From NCBI GenBank assembly GCA_016098155.1, contig JAAAJB010000036.1:45730-109729 (forward strand): 64,000 nucleotides of DNA, read 5' to 3'. The notes under the pieces were generated by a model. The model had not been told where the DNA came from. It did not search any database and worked only from the letters and a program-made list of their open reading frames with translations. This DNA comes from Actinomortierella ambigua (Eukaryota > Mortierellomycota > Mortierellomycetes > Mortierellales > Mortierellaceae). Position numbers and translations under genes: made by a program. Below are positions 10,871 to 20,303 of this stretch, in pieces (the first letter of the stretch is position 1; every line of letters begins with the position of its first letter).

Positions 10871-11953
10871 GGCGAGGTAAGGGATACCAGTTGTAGCTGG
10901 GATGTGTTGAGAGCAAGATCTGTAAGGGAAAGTGTCGTCGGATCTGCAACAGGCGAAGAGAGTTGAAGCAATGGAGGGTGTGGTGGATGGATGTCGGGTG
11001 GAAAATGTGTGTGTGAAGGAGAGGGGAGGTTATGATTCTTGCTACCCTTTGGCCAAGAGAGGTCAAAGACCAGCAAGGTATAGGGAATGGGAAGGGTGTG
11101 TGGATGAGCCAAGGAGAGACGAGGAAAGAACGTTAATAGAGGTGCATGAGTGAAAAGCAGTGGAGAAGAAGGAGAAGAAAGGAAGAAGAAGAAGAAGAAG
11201 AAGAAGCAAGGAAAGAAGAAAAACATAATTGATTGAAGAGAGGAGCGAATCGCGTGCTTTGGGAGCGATGCCCCAGCAATGTCCGTGTGACAGACCTGAC
11301 AGAGATGACTCGCACAAGTAAATTTAGAGTTTCTTTGACCCTTTTGAAAGCAATGGTAAGCAAGGAGACTGAAGAACCCTACCTGAGAATGAGCATTCAC
11401 ACTGCAGGCCTCGTTAAAGACGCACATGAAGCATGATTCGGTCTCCGGTTTGCCTCGTCGTACTCCAGACGTCGATAGTCCCCGGGACAACTGCACCATA
11501 AAAAAGTACTCGTATACTGACTGACGATCGCGTGCCTGTCACACATGCTAAGGGATCGGCCAAACACCATCCTTCCCTCCCCTCACCGAATGCAAGCAAA
11601 CAAGAATCACCTGAATCACAAGAAAACGAAGAGGGGAGAGCAACAATAACAATCGTCTACAAATGCTTCCTCCCCTTCCCCCTTTTCCATTCTCCACAAT
11701 GGCAACCAAAATGGGAGTGCAAACTCTTTTTGGTCCTATGCTTTACGGCTAAGGTTGACTGCCCATTGCCGGGGTGTGTTTGCATCGACAAGGGGAAAAA
11801 CAAACGGGACGCATCAATATGCAACAGCGCCACACTTCTAAGCGAAACAGAAAAGGCACAAAGAAAACAAAAAGGGGCAGCCCTGGATATGGAACAAGAA
11901 ACATAGAAAAAAAACAAAACAAAAATTACATTGATATATATTGGACATCAGTA
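10871..11953. other. Intergenic region
   Basis: Promoter side of the transporter gene and 3' side of the methyltransferase gene. Contains an AAG/GAA trinucleotide run at about 11168-11220. No gene seen. Confidence 0.6.
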
Positions 11954-14436
11954 TCATGCTGCCGATGTTGAAGGAGCAGCACTAAAAGAACCTCGAGCTG
12001 AGGTAGGGCCACCACCGCCGCCGCCGCCGCCACCACTTGCTCCCGACGGTGATGGTCCATTAGCGTGTCGGCTACTGCTAAAGCTGTTTCGTGAAGTGTC
12101 TAGAAGAGTAAAGCTGCCACTGCTCAGCACGTCTGTCGTCTGTCCACGGCTGTTGCGGTTACTGGCAGTGCCGGTCCTGATCGAAGAATCTTTGCTGCCA
12201 TTAGGCGACTCGCCAGGAGGGAAGGGCTTGATACCCCAAGCGCAATAGCAGTTGGTGTAACACTTTGACACTTCGCACTCGGCCATAATCCGCCTGATGA
12301 CAGCCTCGTACTGTTGGTCGTTCATGCCCGTCAACTCCTTGATGAAGCCTCGGAGGCTTGTCCAGAGTGCCGCCGTGTTCTCCTTCATCAGTTGGCCAAC
12401 CTTGGAGCCCCAAGAGCCGACAGGGATCGACGCATGGCAGGCTGTGACACTCTCTAGTCCGGCATCCTTGAGCCAACCCTCGAGCTTCTTGGCGGCCTTG
12501 GTATCAAGTCCCTTTGCATTGCATCCACTCTCAAGGACTGCCAGCAGTCGTTCCATCTCGGGTCCGTTGGCCTTTGTCGAAACAGGGCACTCTGTCAGCT
12601 CGATGATTCCACCTGGCTTGGTCACTCGCACGAGCTCCGAAACGACAAATGGCCAAGCCGTCGCAGGGTAGGCCATGATCATAAACCGTTGGTAGACAAA
12701 GTCAAACGTGTTGTCATCAAATGGCAGACCCTCGAAGGCATTGATGACCTGGAAACGGCAGTTGCGTGGCCGAATCTCTGTCGGCCAGACGGCAGAAATG
12801 TCGATGCCTGTGAAGTTGGTCTCGGTATGCTCAGTGGACATTTCTATTCGTGGGTGGTTGATGATGATTGTGGTTAGTCGTGTAGTAGGTATTCAACTGT
12901 CTCAACAGGTAACATTAAAGAGGGGTGCATTTTTTCCGTAAGCACACGCCCAAAAACAACTGGAGAAGAGCATGTATCTTTTTTTTTTTTTTTTTTTTTT
13001 ATTTAATATATAGAAATCTGTGATGTCTCTATTAAAATGTAATTTTTTTTGGTCTCTAAGCCCTTCGCCTCTTTGACAAAGTGCAGTGCGACCACGAAGG
13101 CGGATTAGAGGAAAATAAGTGTGGGATACGGTGCGACCTTAATAAAACAAACAAGCTTCCCATTCGCTAAGATTGTGGTGGCATCGACTCTCAAAAAGAG
13201 GCTTTGGCGGGAGTGAGAGGGGTGTGGAAGACGGGCAGAATGGGAGAAGACGAAGGGGCGAGCGAAACATTTCTTTTGAGGGCGTTTGACCCAAAACGGC
13301 CAAAGAGCGACGCTGCGAATGCTCACTTACCAAGAATCCAGGTACCAGGCCCGCATCCGACGTCGAGCACGTCCCTGTGAATCTTTCCGTCAAACTTGGC
13401 CCGGGTATTGCCACTAAAGGCATGACGAACTACATAGTGCTGTAGATGGAGCCTATGAGGTCACGAAGGAAGTGGACGAGGTCCATGAGAAACAGCAAAA
13501 AGTTCGAGAAAGACGCAAAAGTATTAAAGAGCTGTTTTGTTTGCATATCTGCTGGTCTCTCTGTCTGGAGGAGCAGGGAAACAAAAAAAAATAAAAAAAA
13601 TAAAATAAGAGCTTTTTGGAGCAATCGCAGGTAGAGCACTGTACAACGTGGAGCGAGGGCTGTTGGTGGGTGGGATGGATGGGGACCACACATTGACACT
13701 CGTCGACCGAGATTGGCTACTGCTGCAGCCAATCCATCTGCAAATAGACCATTGGGAACCAACATCGCCTTCTCCCCCCCTCTCTCTCTCCTTTAATTCC
13801 TGCTTCATACAACAACTACCACCAATCGGCCATGCGTCAACAAACGTGATAGAACTTGTTGGACAGATGACAGGCATCTCAATCTGATTGGCCTTCTAGT
13901 TGTCCTCTCTCTCTCTCTTCTCTTTCTCTCTCCATGCAACTTTTTTTGTCATTGGTACATTAAATATTGCATCCTTGGTAACTGCATCATCATATCACGT
14001 TGTCCTATTCCTCTTCATCCATTTACCCCCTGCCTTCAACCCCTGCCCTCTTTGAAGTACCCATTTTGTGCTTATAAACATGTGTGTAGTGGATTTTTTA
14101 CCTGTCCATCTCTTCTGTGTCATTTGGAAGAATATATGGCGCACCCTCGTGGTTGTGATGTCGCCTTCCATCAATCCATCTAAAATTCCGACCCGAGGCT
14201 CGCACTGCAGTAGTTGACTGGTTGGTGATCGATCGTTGTTGGTAGAAACTCTCGTTGTTGGCCAGCGAGCCTATTATGGACCCACCGGCCCCAAACTGTG
14301 CCACTAATGCTTCGCGTGCTGTGAGGTGTTCCTGGAGCTGCTGGTCCGACAGATGGCGCTGGTATTCACGCTGCAGCTCTTGCTGCGTGGGCTTCCGCTT
14401 GTGCAGACGACCCTGCACCGACTGACTACTTCCCAT
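11954..14436 (-). CDS. SAM-dependent methyltransferase (class I) with myristoylation-like N-terminus
   Basis: Three minus-strand exons: 14436-14102, 13452-13331, 12843-11954; phases close to give 448 aa. The core resembles fungal methyltransferases of the UMTA/LaeA-like group. It has the preceding YILPNDTEEMDRLHLQHY segment, motif I LDVGCGPGTWILE, the acidic end of strand 2 (GIDIS), then GLPFDDNTFDFVYQR and VTKPGGIIELTE. Substrate unknown; relatives include regulators of secondary metabolism and Glu/Asp-type methyltransferases. The start reads MGSSQSVQ, fitting the N-myristoylation pattern (Gly2, Ser6). The C-terminal 90 residues are Ser/Gly-rich and contain a nine-Gly run encoded by a GCC/CAC triplet repeat at 12009-12036. 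Intron 1 is long (649 nt). Confidence 0.9.
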
Positions 14437-15349
14437 GTATGATTAAATGTAGGTTGGATAAAAAAGAGGGAGTTGGATGTTGAAAGGGCGGAGGGGGGGG
14501 GGAAAGTCGAGTCGAGCAAGCAATAATGTGTCACTGATTCCGGTTACGTCTAGAATGCACTTGGCTGACCGCTTTAGTGATTGTGATCAAAAGTGATGGA
14601 GAGAGGCGTGATGAAACGGGAAAGGGCACTGTGTCGGATGTGGATACGGGGGGGGGCAGAGGGAGTGAACAGCAAGGTGAGTGTGTGTTGAGTGGAAAAG
14701 TGATTTGAATGGGAGTGTGCGCGTACGCGTGTTGTTGTGATTGAGAATAGAAACGAAAGAAAAGAAAGAGATGATACAAAAAAAAGGTAAAAGCAAAGGT
14801 AAAAGCAAAAGTTAATAACACTCAGTCAAGCACCGGTCGGTCGACCGTTTTGTCACAAGGCATGGGATAGATTGATGTGCGTTACCAGTCAGCTTTGGTT
14901 TGCCCTGACTGGGAGGGATGCGGGGTGGTCAAAAGGGGGAGTGGGTAGTGGTGAAGAGGGGAAATGTGGAGGGGTGGGGCGATGCAATGCACAGTCCTTG
15001 TTGCTCGGTGTGGTCGTTTGTCGGTTTATCACAAGGCAACACGCGCAGAAGGGAGAAATAAAATTGCGCGGGAGAGGGAGGAAGAAGATGGTTGTCCTGG
15101 GGTTGGGTGCTTGCGGGTGTTAAATAATAAAACGCGCGAGGAGGGAGGACAAGGAAGAAGAAGGGTACACCGTGTCGGATGATGCGCGTAACAAAGCTGA
15201 TGCTGATGACAAGGCCAGGCACAAACTAGCCAACGTGAGGATGCGAGACGAAACAGAAAAGGAGAGTGGAATGATGACGGGCTAGGCGAAAGTTCAGAGA
15301 TGGATCTCTTTGAAGGAATGGGTTGCGATGGTGCTGCTGTTGCTCGGAA

Positions 15350-15838
15350 ACTCAAGGAGGGACGGCGAGAGAGAGCGAGAGAGAGTGAGCGAGGAGAGGG
15401 GTTGCTGCAGCTGCAGTAGAATGAAAAGCACCACTGCCGTGGATGGAGGATGGAGAGAGGAGAGAGAGAAGAGAGAGAAGAGAGAGAAGAGAGGGAAGCG
15501 AGCGAGGAGAGGGAAGCGAGCGAGGAGAGGGAAGGGAGAGTGAAGAGTGAAGAGAAGAGAGAGAGAGAGAAGGGAAGGGAAGGGATGAAGAAGAATCGCC
15601 TCTGTCAAAGATGGAAGTGAGGAAGGAGAGAATGATGCACTGATGGAAAGAGGGGAAGACCAAGAGTGGAAGAAGAAAAGAGAGAGAGAAAAAAAAATAG
15701 ACAAAGGCAAACAACATACAACAAAAAAGGTTGAGAGAGCCAACAGAACACAGGACAACAAAGAAGCGCTTGCAATGGGCTGGGGGAGGGGTGAGTGAGT
15801 GAGTGGGTGGGTAGGCAGGTTGGTCGGAAGGTAGGCAG

Positions 15839-15875
<37 letters not shown>

Positions 15876-15930
15876 AGCAGAAGAAAGAAAGAAGGAAAGA
15901 AGAGGAAGTGGACGTGAGCACGAAGTAAAA
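15350..15930. repeat. Polypurine tract with tandem repeats
   Basis: About 580 bp almost free of pyrimidines on the plus strand. Short tandem arrays (9-mer, 18-mer) and an (AG)15 run make it mirror-symmetric over long stretches. Confidence 0.8.
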
Positions 15931-16177
15931 AGCTCCTCGAACGCCTATTGCTGGCTTCCTCTTCCACCCATCCCCCCAACCTCACTCTGCTGCTCCCAAG
16001 AAGATGAAGCCTCTTGGGCAGCACTCAACTGAGCAACAGCAGAGGGCGAGGACGAGAGAGGATTTACCAAGCAATCATTGAGCAACATGATAGTTCTTCT
16101 CCCCCTCCCCACCCTCCTTTCTACTACCATGTATTACATGTTCATTTCTCATTGTACCCTCACTTTCTCTCTCTCTC

Positions 16178-16180
<3 letters not shown>

Positions 16181-16210
<30 letters not shown>
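16181..16210 (+). repeat. (CT)15 microsatellite
   Basis: Perfect CT dinucleotide run, complementary to the AG run 310 bp upstream, so the two could pair as an inverted repeat. Confidence 0.9.
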
Positions 16211-16212
<2 letters not shown>

Positions 16213-17363
16213 GTGCTGATATCAGCATCAATACCACAGGATTTTGAATGACAGTGGAAGAGGAGAAAAAAAAAAAAAGAGTACACGAGAGCGTTGACAA
16301 TGAGAGATGAATTGGCGGAGGAAGCACTGTGGGGAGACAACTACTAATGCAAGGGAGACACAAAAACCGGCTACGGTTCATTAGCAAGGACGAGAGCTTT
16401 TGTTGTTTGTTTGTTTATCTGAGTCGACTCGCTCGCTCGCCAATGATTCTCATTCCCCTTGCTCTCTTGTGCCTTACATCTTTGACCTTTGTTGGCCACT
16501 TCGCCTCCTTTCTCTCCCCCACATTCCCCTTTGATGAACGAGTAAAGAGACAGAGAGAGAGACAGAGGGGTGGAGAGGGGAGGGGATCTGAGGCAAAAGG
16601 GCCGCTTCCCTTTCCTTGTGACACACCTTTCAGAAGGACGATCACCGCTTCCCCATTCTCTCACCTCCCCCCCCCCCCTTTTTGTGGTGGCATCCAATTG
16701 GGCAGATTATATGGATCAAGCTCGCCTTATTATTAGGGAACGGAGGGGGGACTTCAGCAAATGCTCTACAACGTGCTTGAGAGATAATGAAGCTTCTGTC
16801 GGCGCCTAGACCTGTCTCTTCAGCAGTACAGTCAGCAGTACAATAGTGCCAACATGGATAATTATCATAACGTCGCTGCCTAAAACATTTTCAAATTGCT
16901 ACTTCACCAAACCCAGCAAAGCAACAGGCATGATTTACTTTTGCTTTGAGATACAAGCTAATTAAGCAAATGGTGTATGGTGTCATCGCCCGCTTGACAA
17001 TATGATCCCTTGCAGTACCAAGGGCCTCCTCCTTCATTTCATTTCTCTTCCCTCTTCCTTTCTCTTCCCTCCTCCTTTCTCTTCCTTTTTTTTTTTTTTT
17101 TTTTTTATAATCGCAAAGGAACATCAAGCGCCCTTGTACTCTAGAGTCTTTCACACCATCCACTTGCTGGAGATCGTGTGAAAACGAAAACAGGGCCGAT
17201 CCACCTAACCACGACTACTGAGTCCAAAAGAAGGACCTTAATCAATGGGGAGGCGAGGTCGTTCAGGCACTACCACTTGGAAAAGATATCCCTATTCAAT
17301 TTTTTTTTAATTAACTATACTTCGAAACTACAAGAATGAAGCTTGAGGAGAAAGTTCTAATGC

Positions 17364-17720
17364 TCACCTTCTCCTATGAACCCGCTTAATAAACCGTTGC
17401 TTTGGTCTTGCCATCACAACCGTCGACTGCCTCCCGAAACTACGGCTCCCCATCGACTTGTCACCGGGACACAATCCTGGGACCTGGGTGACATCCAAGT
17501 ATCCACCCTCGTCTACTAAAGGAAACCGGTCCTCCCCATCCTGGCCGAGCATTGCTTGTACAAAGTAATCGGTAGCCGTGCGCATGGAATCTTGTGTGCC
17601 AGAGTACGGAGTCTGGGGTTGGTAGGGGCAACCACAGTAACATGGTTCAGAGTTGTTTGACAAGCCATAGTCTCCCGTCCGCTTCTGTTTGTCTGCAAGA
17701 GGGTCTTTCTCTTCTCCCAC
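17364..17720 (-). CDS. Orphan 118-aa open frame, doubtful
   Basis: Open frame MGEEKDPLAD... with a Cys-containing segment (PCYCGCPYQPQTPY) and an acidic middle (GQDGEDRFPLVDEGG), ending with basic residues. No family recognised. Its 3' part (17380-17465) is duplicated in diverged, frame-broken form at 17956-18035, so this may be part of an old repeat and not a gene. Confidence 0.2.
   Translation of the reverse strand: MGEEKDPLADKQKRTGDYGLSNNSEPCYCGCPYQPQTPYSGTQDSMRTATDYFVQAMLGQDGEDRFPLVDEGGYLDVTQVPGLCPGDKSMGSRSFGRQSTVVMARPKQRFIKRVHRRR
17380..17465. repeat. Diverged direct repeat, copy 1
   Basis: Aligns at roughly 70% identity by eye with 17956-18035. Shared anchors are an ACC.TTGCTT.GGTC stretch and CAACCG.CGACTGCCT. 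Confidence 0.6.
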
Positions 17721-17955
17721 GCTACGTTTGCGTATGCCTCCATCTCCATATTGGAGACAAACTTATGAGCAACCCTGATGGCGACTAATTGGCTTGTGTG
17801 GAGGAGGCGTTACATAATATCATAATATCGCGAAGGGATTGAGGGGCAAGCTGCGGTTTTAAATACTTCACAAGGAACATGTCTACACGACATACTACAG
17901 GAGTGTGTGGGGAATGAGGAGACAGGCCGCCGCACATCAACTCTTGGGTATAAAC

Positions 17956-18035
17956 CCCGCTAGAAAAACCATTGCTTAGGTCGGTGCATCCGCAACCGCC
18001 GACTGCCTTGCGGACCTCCGGCTCTTGTGACAGAG
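17956..18035. repeat. Diverged direct repeat, copy 2
   Basis: Second copy of the 17380-17465 unit with an approximately 10-base deletion near its end. It carries no open frame on either strand that matches copy 1 throughout. A 14-bp unit (GAAAATGGTCGACT) repeats just downstream, at about 18063 and 18101. Confidence 0.55.
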
Positions 18036-18205
18036 ACGTGGTCCTCTGCGAAGTTCGTCCAAGAAAATGGTCGACTTTTTTTTTCCAACATATCTGACGG
18101 AAGAAAATGGTCGACTCTTAGATATCACATGTGATAACTCGGAAAACGCCACCAACGCCAGCGCAGAAAACTCACCTAAGCAAAAAATTCCAACCGCTCA
18201 CGGAA

Positions 18206-18286
18206 GACACGATGGCCGAGCGGTTAAGGCGTGAGACTCGAAATCTCATGGGATTTCCCGCGCAGGTTCAAATCCTGCTCGTGTCG
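18206..18286 (+). tRNA. tRNA-Ser(CGA)
   Basis: Acceptor stem GACACGA pairs with TCGTGTC (18279-18285), discriminator G at 18286. The D arm reads TGGCCGAGCGGTTAAGGC. The anticodon stem TGAGA/TCTCA encloses the loop CTCGAAA, anticodon CGA, which reads UCG. The long variable arm and the T arm (GGTTCAAATCC) follow; a long variable arm is diagnostic of class II serine tRNA. No intron. A T-rich stretch (TCTTTTGCTTTT) just after the gene fits Pol III termination. Confidence 0.95.
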
Positions 18287-18411
18287 ATATCTTTTGCTTT
18301 TGCGCGCGTTAAACTAGTACATGAGAGCCCGAAAAACGCGAAAAATCTAATTGTCGGGACCCGTCGACCCCCTTGCGAGTTTTTTTTTGGGGGGGGTCTC
18401 TTTAAAGGGTT

Positions 18412-18810
18412 TCAATCTATTTGGCAACCTAGGTTGCAACGCAATGGGTGACAACCCACCTTATTTTTTGTTGTCGCGGTTGAGCAACTCTTCCAGGATT
18501 TTTCTCCGTGGCAACCCAGTGTAAGAAAGTATCGCTTTTCTATCTCACTTGTATCGAAGTGCACAAGCTTCAGCTCGGTCGGCCAACACGAGGTTGTAGG
18601 GCCGATGACCTCCTTTGGCTTAAAGTCAACAGTCTCAAAATGCGAGCGTAAGAATGAAAGGGGTTCAAACGACCCATAAAAGATATGGCGAGTGTACAAA
18701 GCAGATGGAGGGAAGGTTGGCGCAGGGTCAAGATACAGATGGGGCAAAGGTGGTCCTCTGCCGCGGTTTTTGACACGCGTACAACCGTCAACAAAGAAAT
18801 ATAGAAACAT
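18412..18810 (-). CDS. Open frame inside the TIR element, unknown
   Basis: 132-aa frame, Cys- and aromatic-containing (RSHFETVDFKPKEV, FLTLGCHGEKSWKSC). No family recognised. A diverged copy of its middle part lies at 19347-19432 with the same frame interrupted by a stop (RSRIETVDRQP, stop, EVV). That suggests a repeat-borne sequence that was once coding. Confidence 0.25.
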   Translation of the reverse strand: MFLYFFVDGCTRVKNRGRGPPLPHLYLDPAPTFPPSALYTRHIFYGSFEPLSFLRSHFETVDFKPKEVIGPTTSCWPTELKLVHFDTSEIEKRYFLTLGCHGEKSWKSCSTATTKNKVGCHPLRCNLGCQID

Positions 18811-18923
18811 AATTAGATGGCAACCCGGTTGCTAAATAGACTCCAGGAGCTCCGTGACAACCCACCTTTATGGGTTGCGGAACCTTCCTAAATGGGTGGG
18901 TTGTAACGCAATGACTGGCAACC
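18432..18923. mobile_element. TIR element with TA flanks (MITE-like)
   Basis: The ends are imperfect inverted repeats of 29 bp. The left begins GGTTGCAACGCAATGGG and reaches ACAACCCACC; the right end read on the minus strand begins GGTTGCCAGTCATTGCG and also reaches ACAACCCACC, with the same 13-nt spacing (about 23 of 29 match). Both ends are flanked by TA (18430-18431 and 18924-18925), as for Tc1/mariner-type target duplications. At 18424-18437 a perfect palindrome GCAACCTAGGTTGC suggests a second element end abutting the same TA. A further GCAACC/GGTTGC pair lies at 18820-18832, so the block may be nested. No transposase is encoded; a 132-aa minus frame (18810-18412) runs through it. Confidence 0.55.
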
Positions 18924-18925
18924 TA

Positions 18926-20303
18926 ATACGTTGTCAAATAAATTTTTCTACGGGCCTCGAGAGAGGGTTTCATTCTTCGACGCGCACCCGTCCACGATCT
19001 GCGAGACGTGCCCGCCCGTTGAAAAGAAAAAATGTTAGGGTTACTACTCATGGCGTGGAGACCTGGGTTGTCAAATAGGTTCTGTGGACCCTCAAAATGT
19101 GCCAACGGACTTTTTCTACACGCAGGCAGTAATAAAATCTCCATATCGTACTTACTCTTTACAATGCCTCTGGGTTACCTCTTGATTACCAATCCCTCTG
19201 GAGGCCGTTAAAATTCCCAACAGCAATGCAGCAAAAATGGTATCACAATGGGAAAGAAGAGAGAAACAGACAAGTTCCTTATGAATGCTATCCATATCCT
19301 CATGGTGGTGCTCTACATTGCCTAGCGCATCTCTACCACCGCGCGCAAAACTCCAGCCTGGCTAGTAGCCACACGGTTATAAGGCAAACGACTTCTTATG
19401 GCTGACGATCGACAGTCTCAATACGCGAGCGTGGACGGCGCCCACTCAGGCCAAAACCAGAAGACGACCCAGACTCAAAGACTCAAGCGTAGCCTCAGAT
19501 CAGTCATTCCTGTCGATGTGTAACGTTTGATAGCGCCCATCACATACTGCCGTGATCACAGAAGAAGCAACCTATATGAAATATGGTCAGTCCCTGATAG
19601 GGACTCAGGCTTGACACTCTTCGAGCTGTGGTCGGTGGAGCATTAGGAACCGAGGCAGCCAGACATCGATACGAGGGACGAAGTTGACAACATTGTCACT
19701 CTTTTGCTTGAAAGAGTGGTACCGCCGCTGCCCCCGAACCTTACTCTCCTCACTTGCTCTTACTTTTAGCTATTTCATTCTCCTCCTTTTGTTTCTCTAG
19801 CCAGATAGTTTACTCTGAGCGACCGCGACTGGCAGAAAGCGGAAGGGCGTATCACAAAAAAAAAATCTATCAAGTGAAGGCCAAAAAAAAAAAAAAAAAA
19901 AAAGAAAAGAAAAAAGAAAGGTCAAAGTACAATACTTGACAATTCATGTTCTGTGGCAACCCCCCTCTTTTCGGCAGTAGCAGGCATCTACAATGAGGTG
20001 GATAGAATCCCTATTTTGGCCCACGGTATGCAATACCCTTTGGAGTCATCAATTGCGATCCACATTGTTGTTAACCTCGGCCTTCCGCTGACGTGAATGA
20101 CTCCTCACTTCAATGAGATCTGCTTGATATTTAAAGTATTTTGGGCTGTGTTGCCTCCTGTATCCCAAGTCGTACCAGCATGGTATTGGCCATTTCAATT
20201 GCTCTCGCTACTGTGTGTTCTGCAGTCTTTTATGTAGTCATTCCTTCTAATATATACCTCACTCCTTCTATGCCGAAGATGGATCTAGATTAGCCTAGAG
20301 ACA
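18926..20303. other. Repeat-rich intergenic block
   Basis: No intact gene. Contains GTTGTCAAATA repeated at about 18930 and 19067, each followed by a TTTTTCTAC motif, the broken element copy at 19347-19432, and poly-A at 19882-19902. Further GGCAACCC motifs occur (e.g. 19954). Confidence 0.55.
19347..19432 (-). pseudogene. Diverged, stop-interrupted copy of the element frame
   Basis: About 86 nt aligns with 18563-18649. The conserved core reads GTCTCAA.A.GCGAGCGT on the plus strand. The minus translation keeps R-S-x-x-E-T-V-D then an in-frame stop, so it cannot be functional on its own. Confidence 0.5.

Larger units (their letters stand above)
14437..17363. other. Gene-poor, purine/pyrimidine-biased region
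   Basis: No protein gene I can support. Apparent reading frames here translate to Ser/Leu/Pro or Arg/Glu low complexity and come from simple sequence. From about 15350 to 15930 the plus strand is almost pure purine. It holds 9-bp tandem repeats (AGAGAGAAG, 15460-15490), a tandem 18-mer (GGAAGCGAGCGAGGAGAG, about 15494-15530) and a 30-bp AG run at 15841-15870. The opposite bias follows: a 30-bp CT run at 16181-16210. Poly-T at 17088-17106. Confidence 0.65.

Noticed and set aside
15460..15545. Regular repeats resembling a CRISPR array
   Set aside because: No unique spacers; these are tandem purine repeats in a eukaryotic genome.
15294..16024. Long minus-strand frames rich in Ser, Leu and Pro
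   Set aside because: They are translations of the polypurine tract: no stop codons arise in pure CT sequence, and composition is low complexity.
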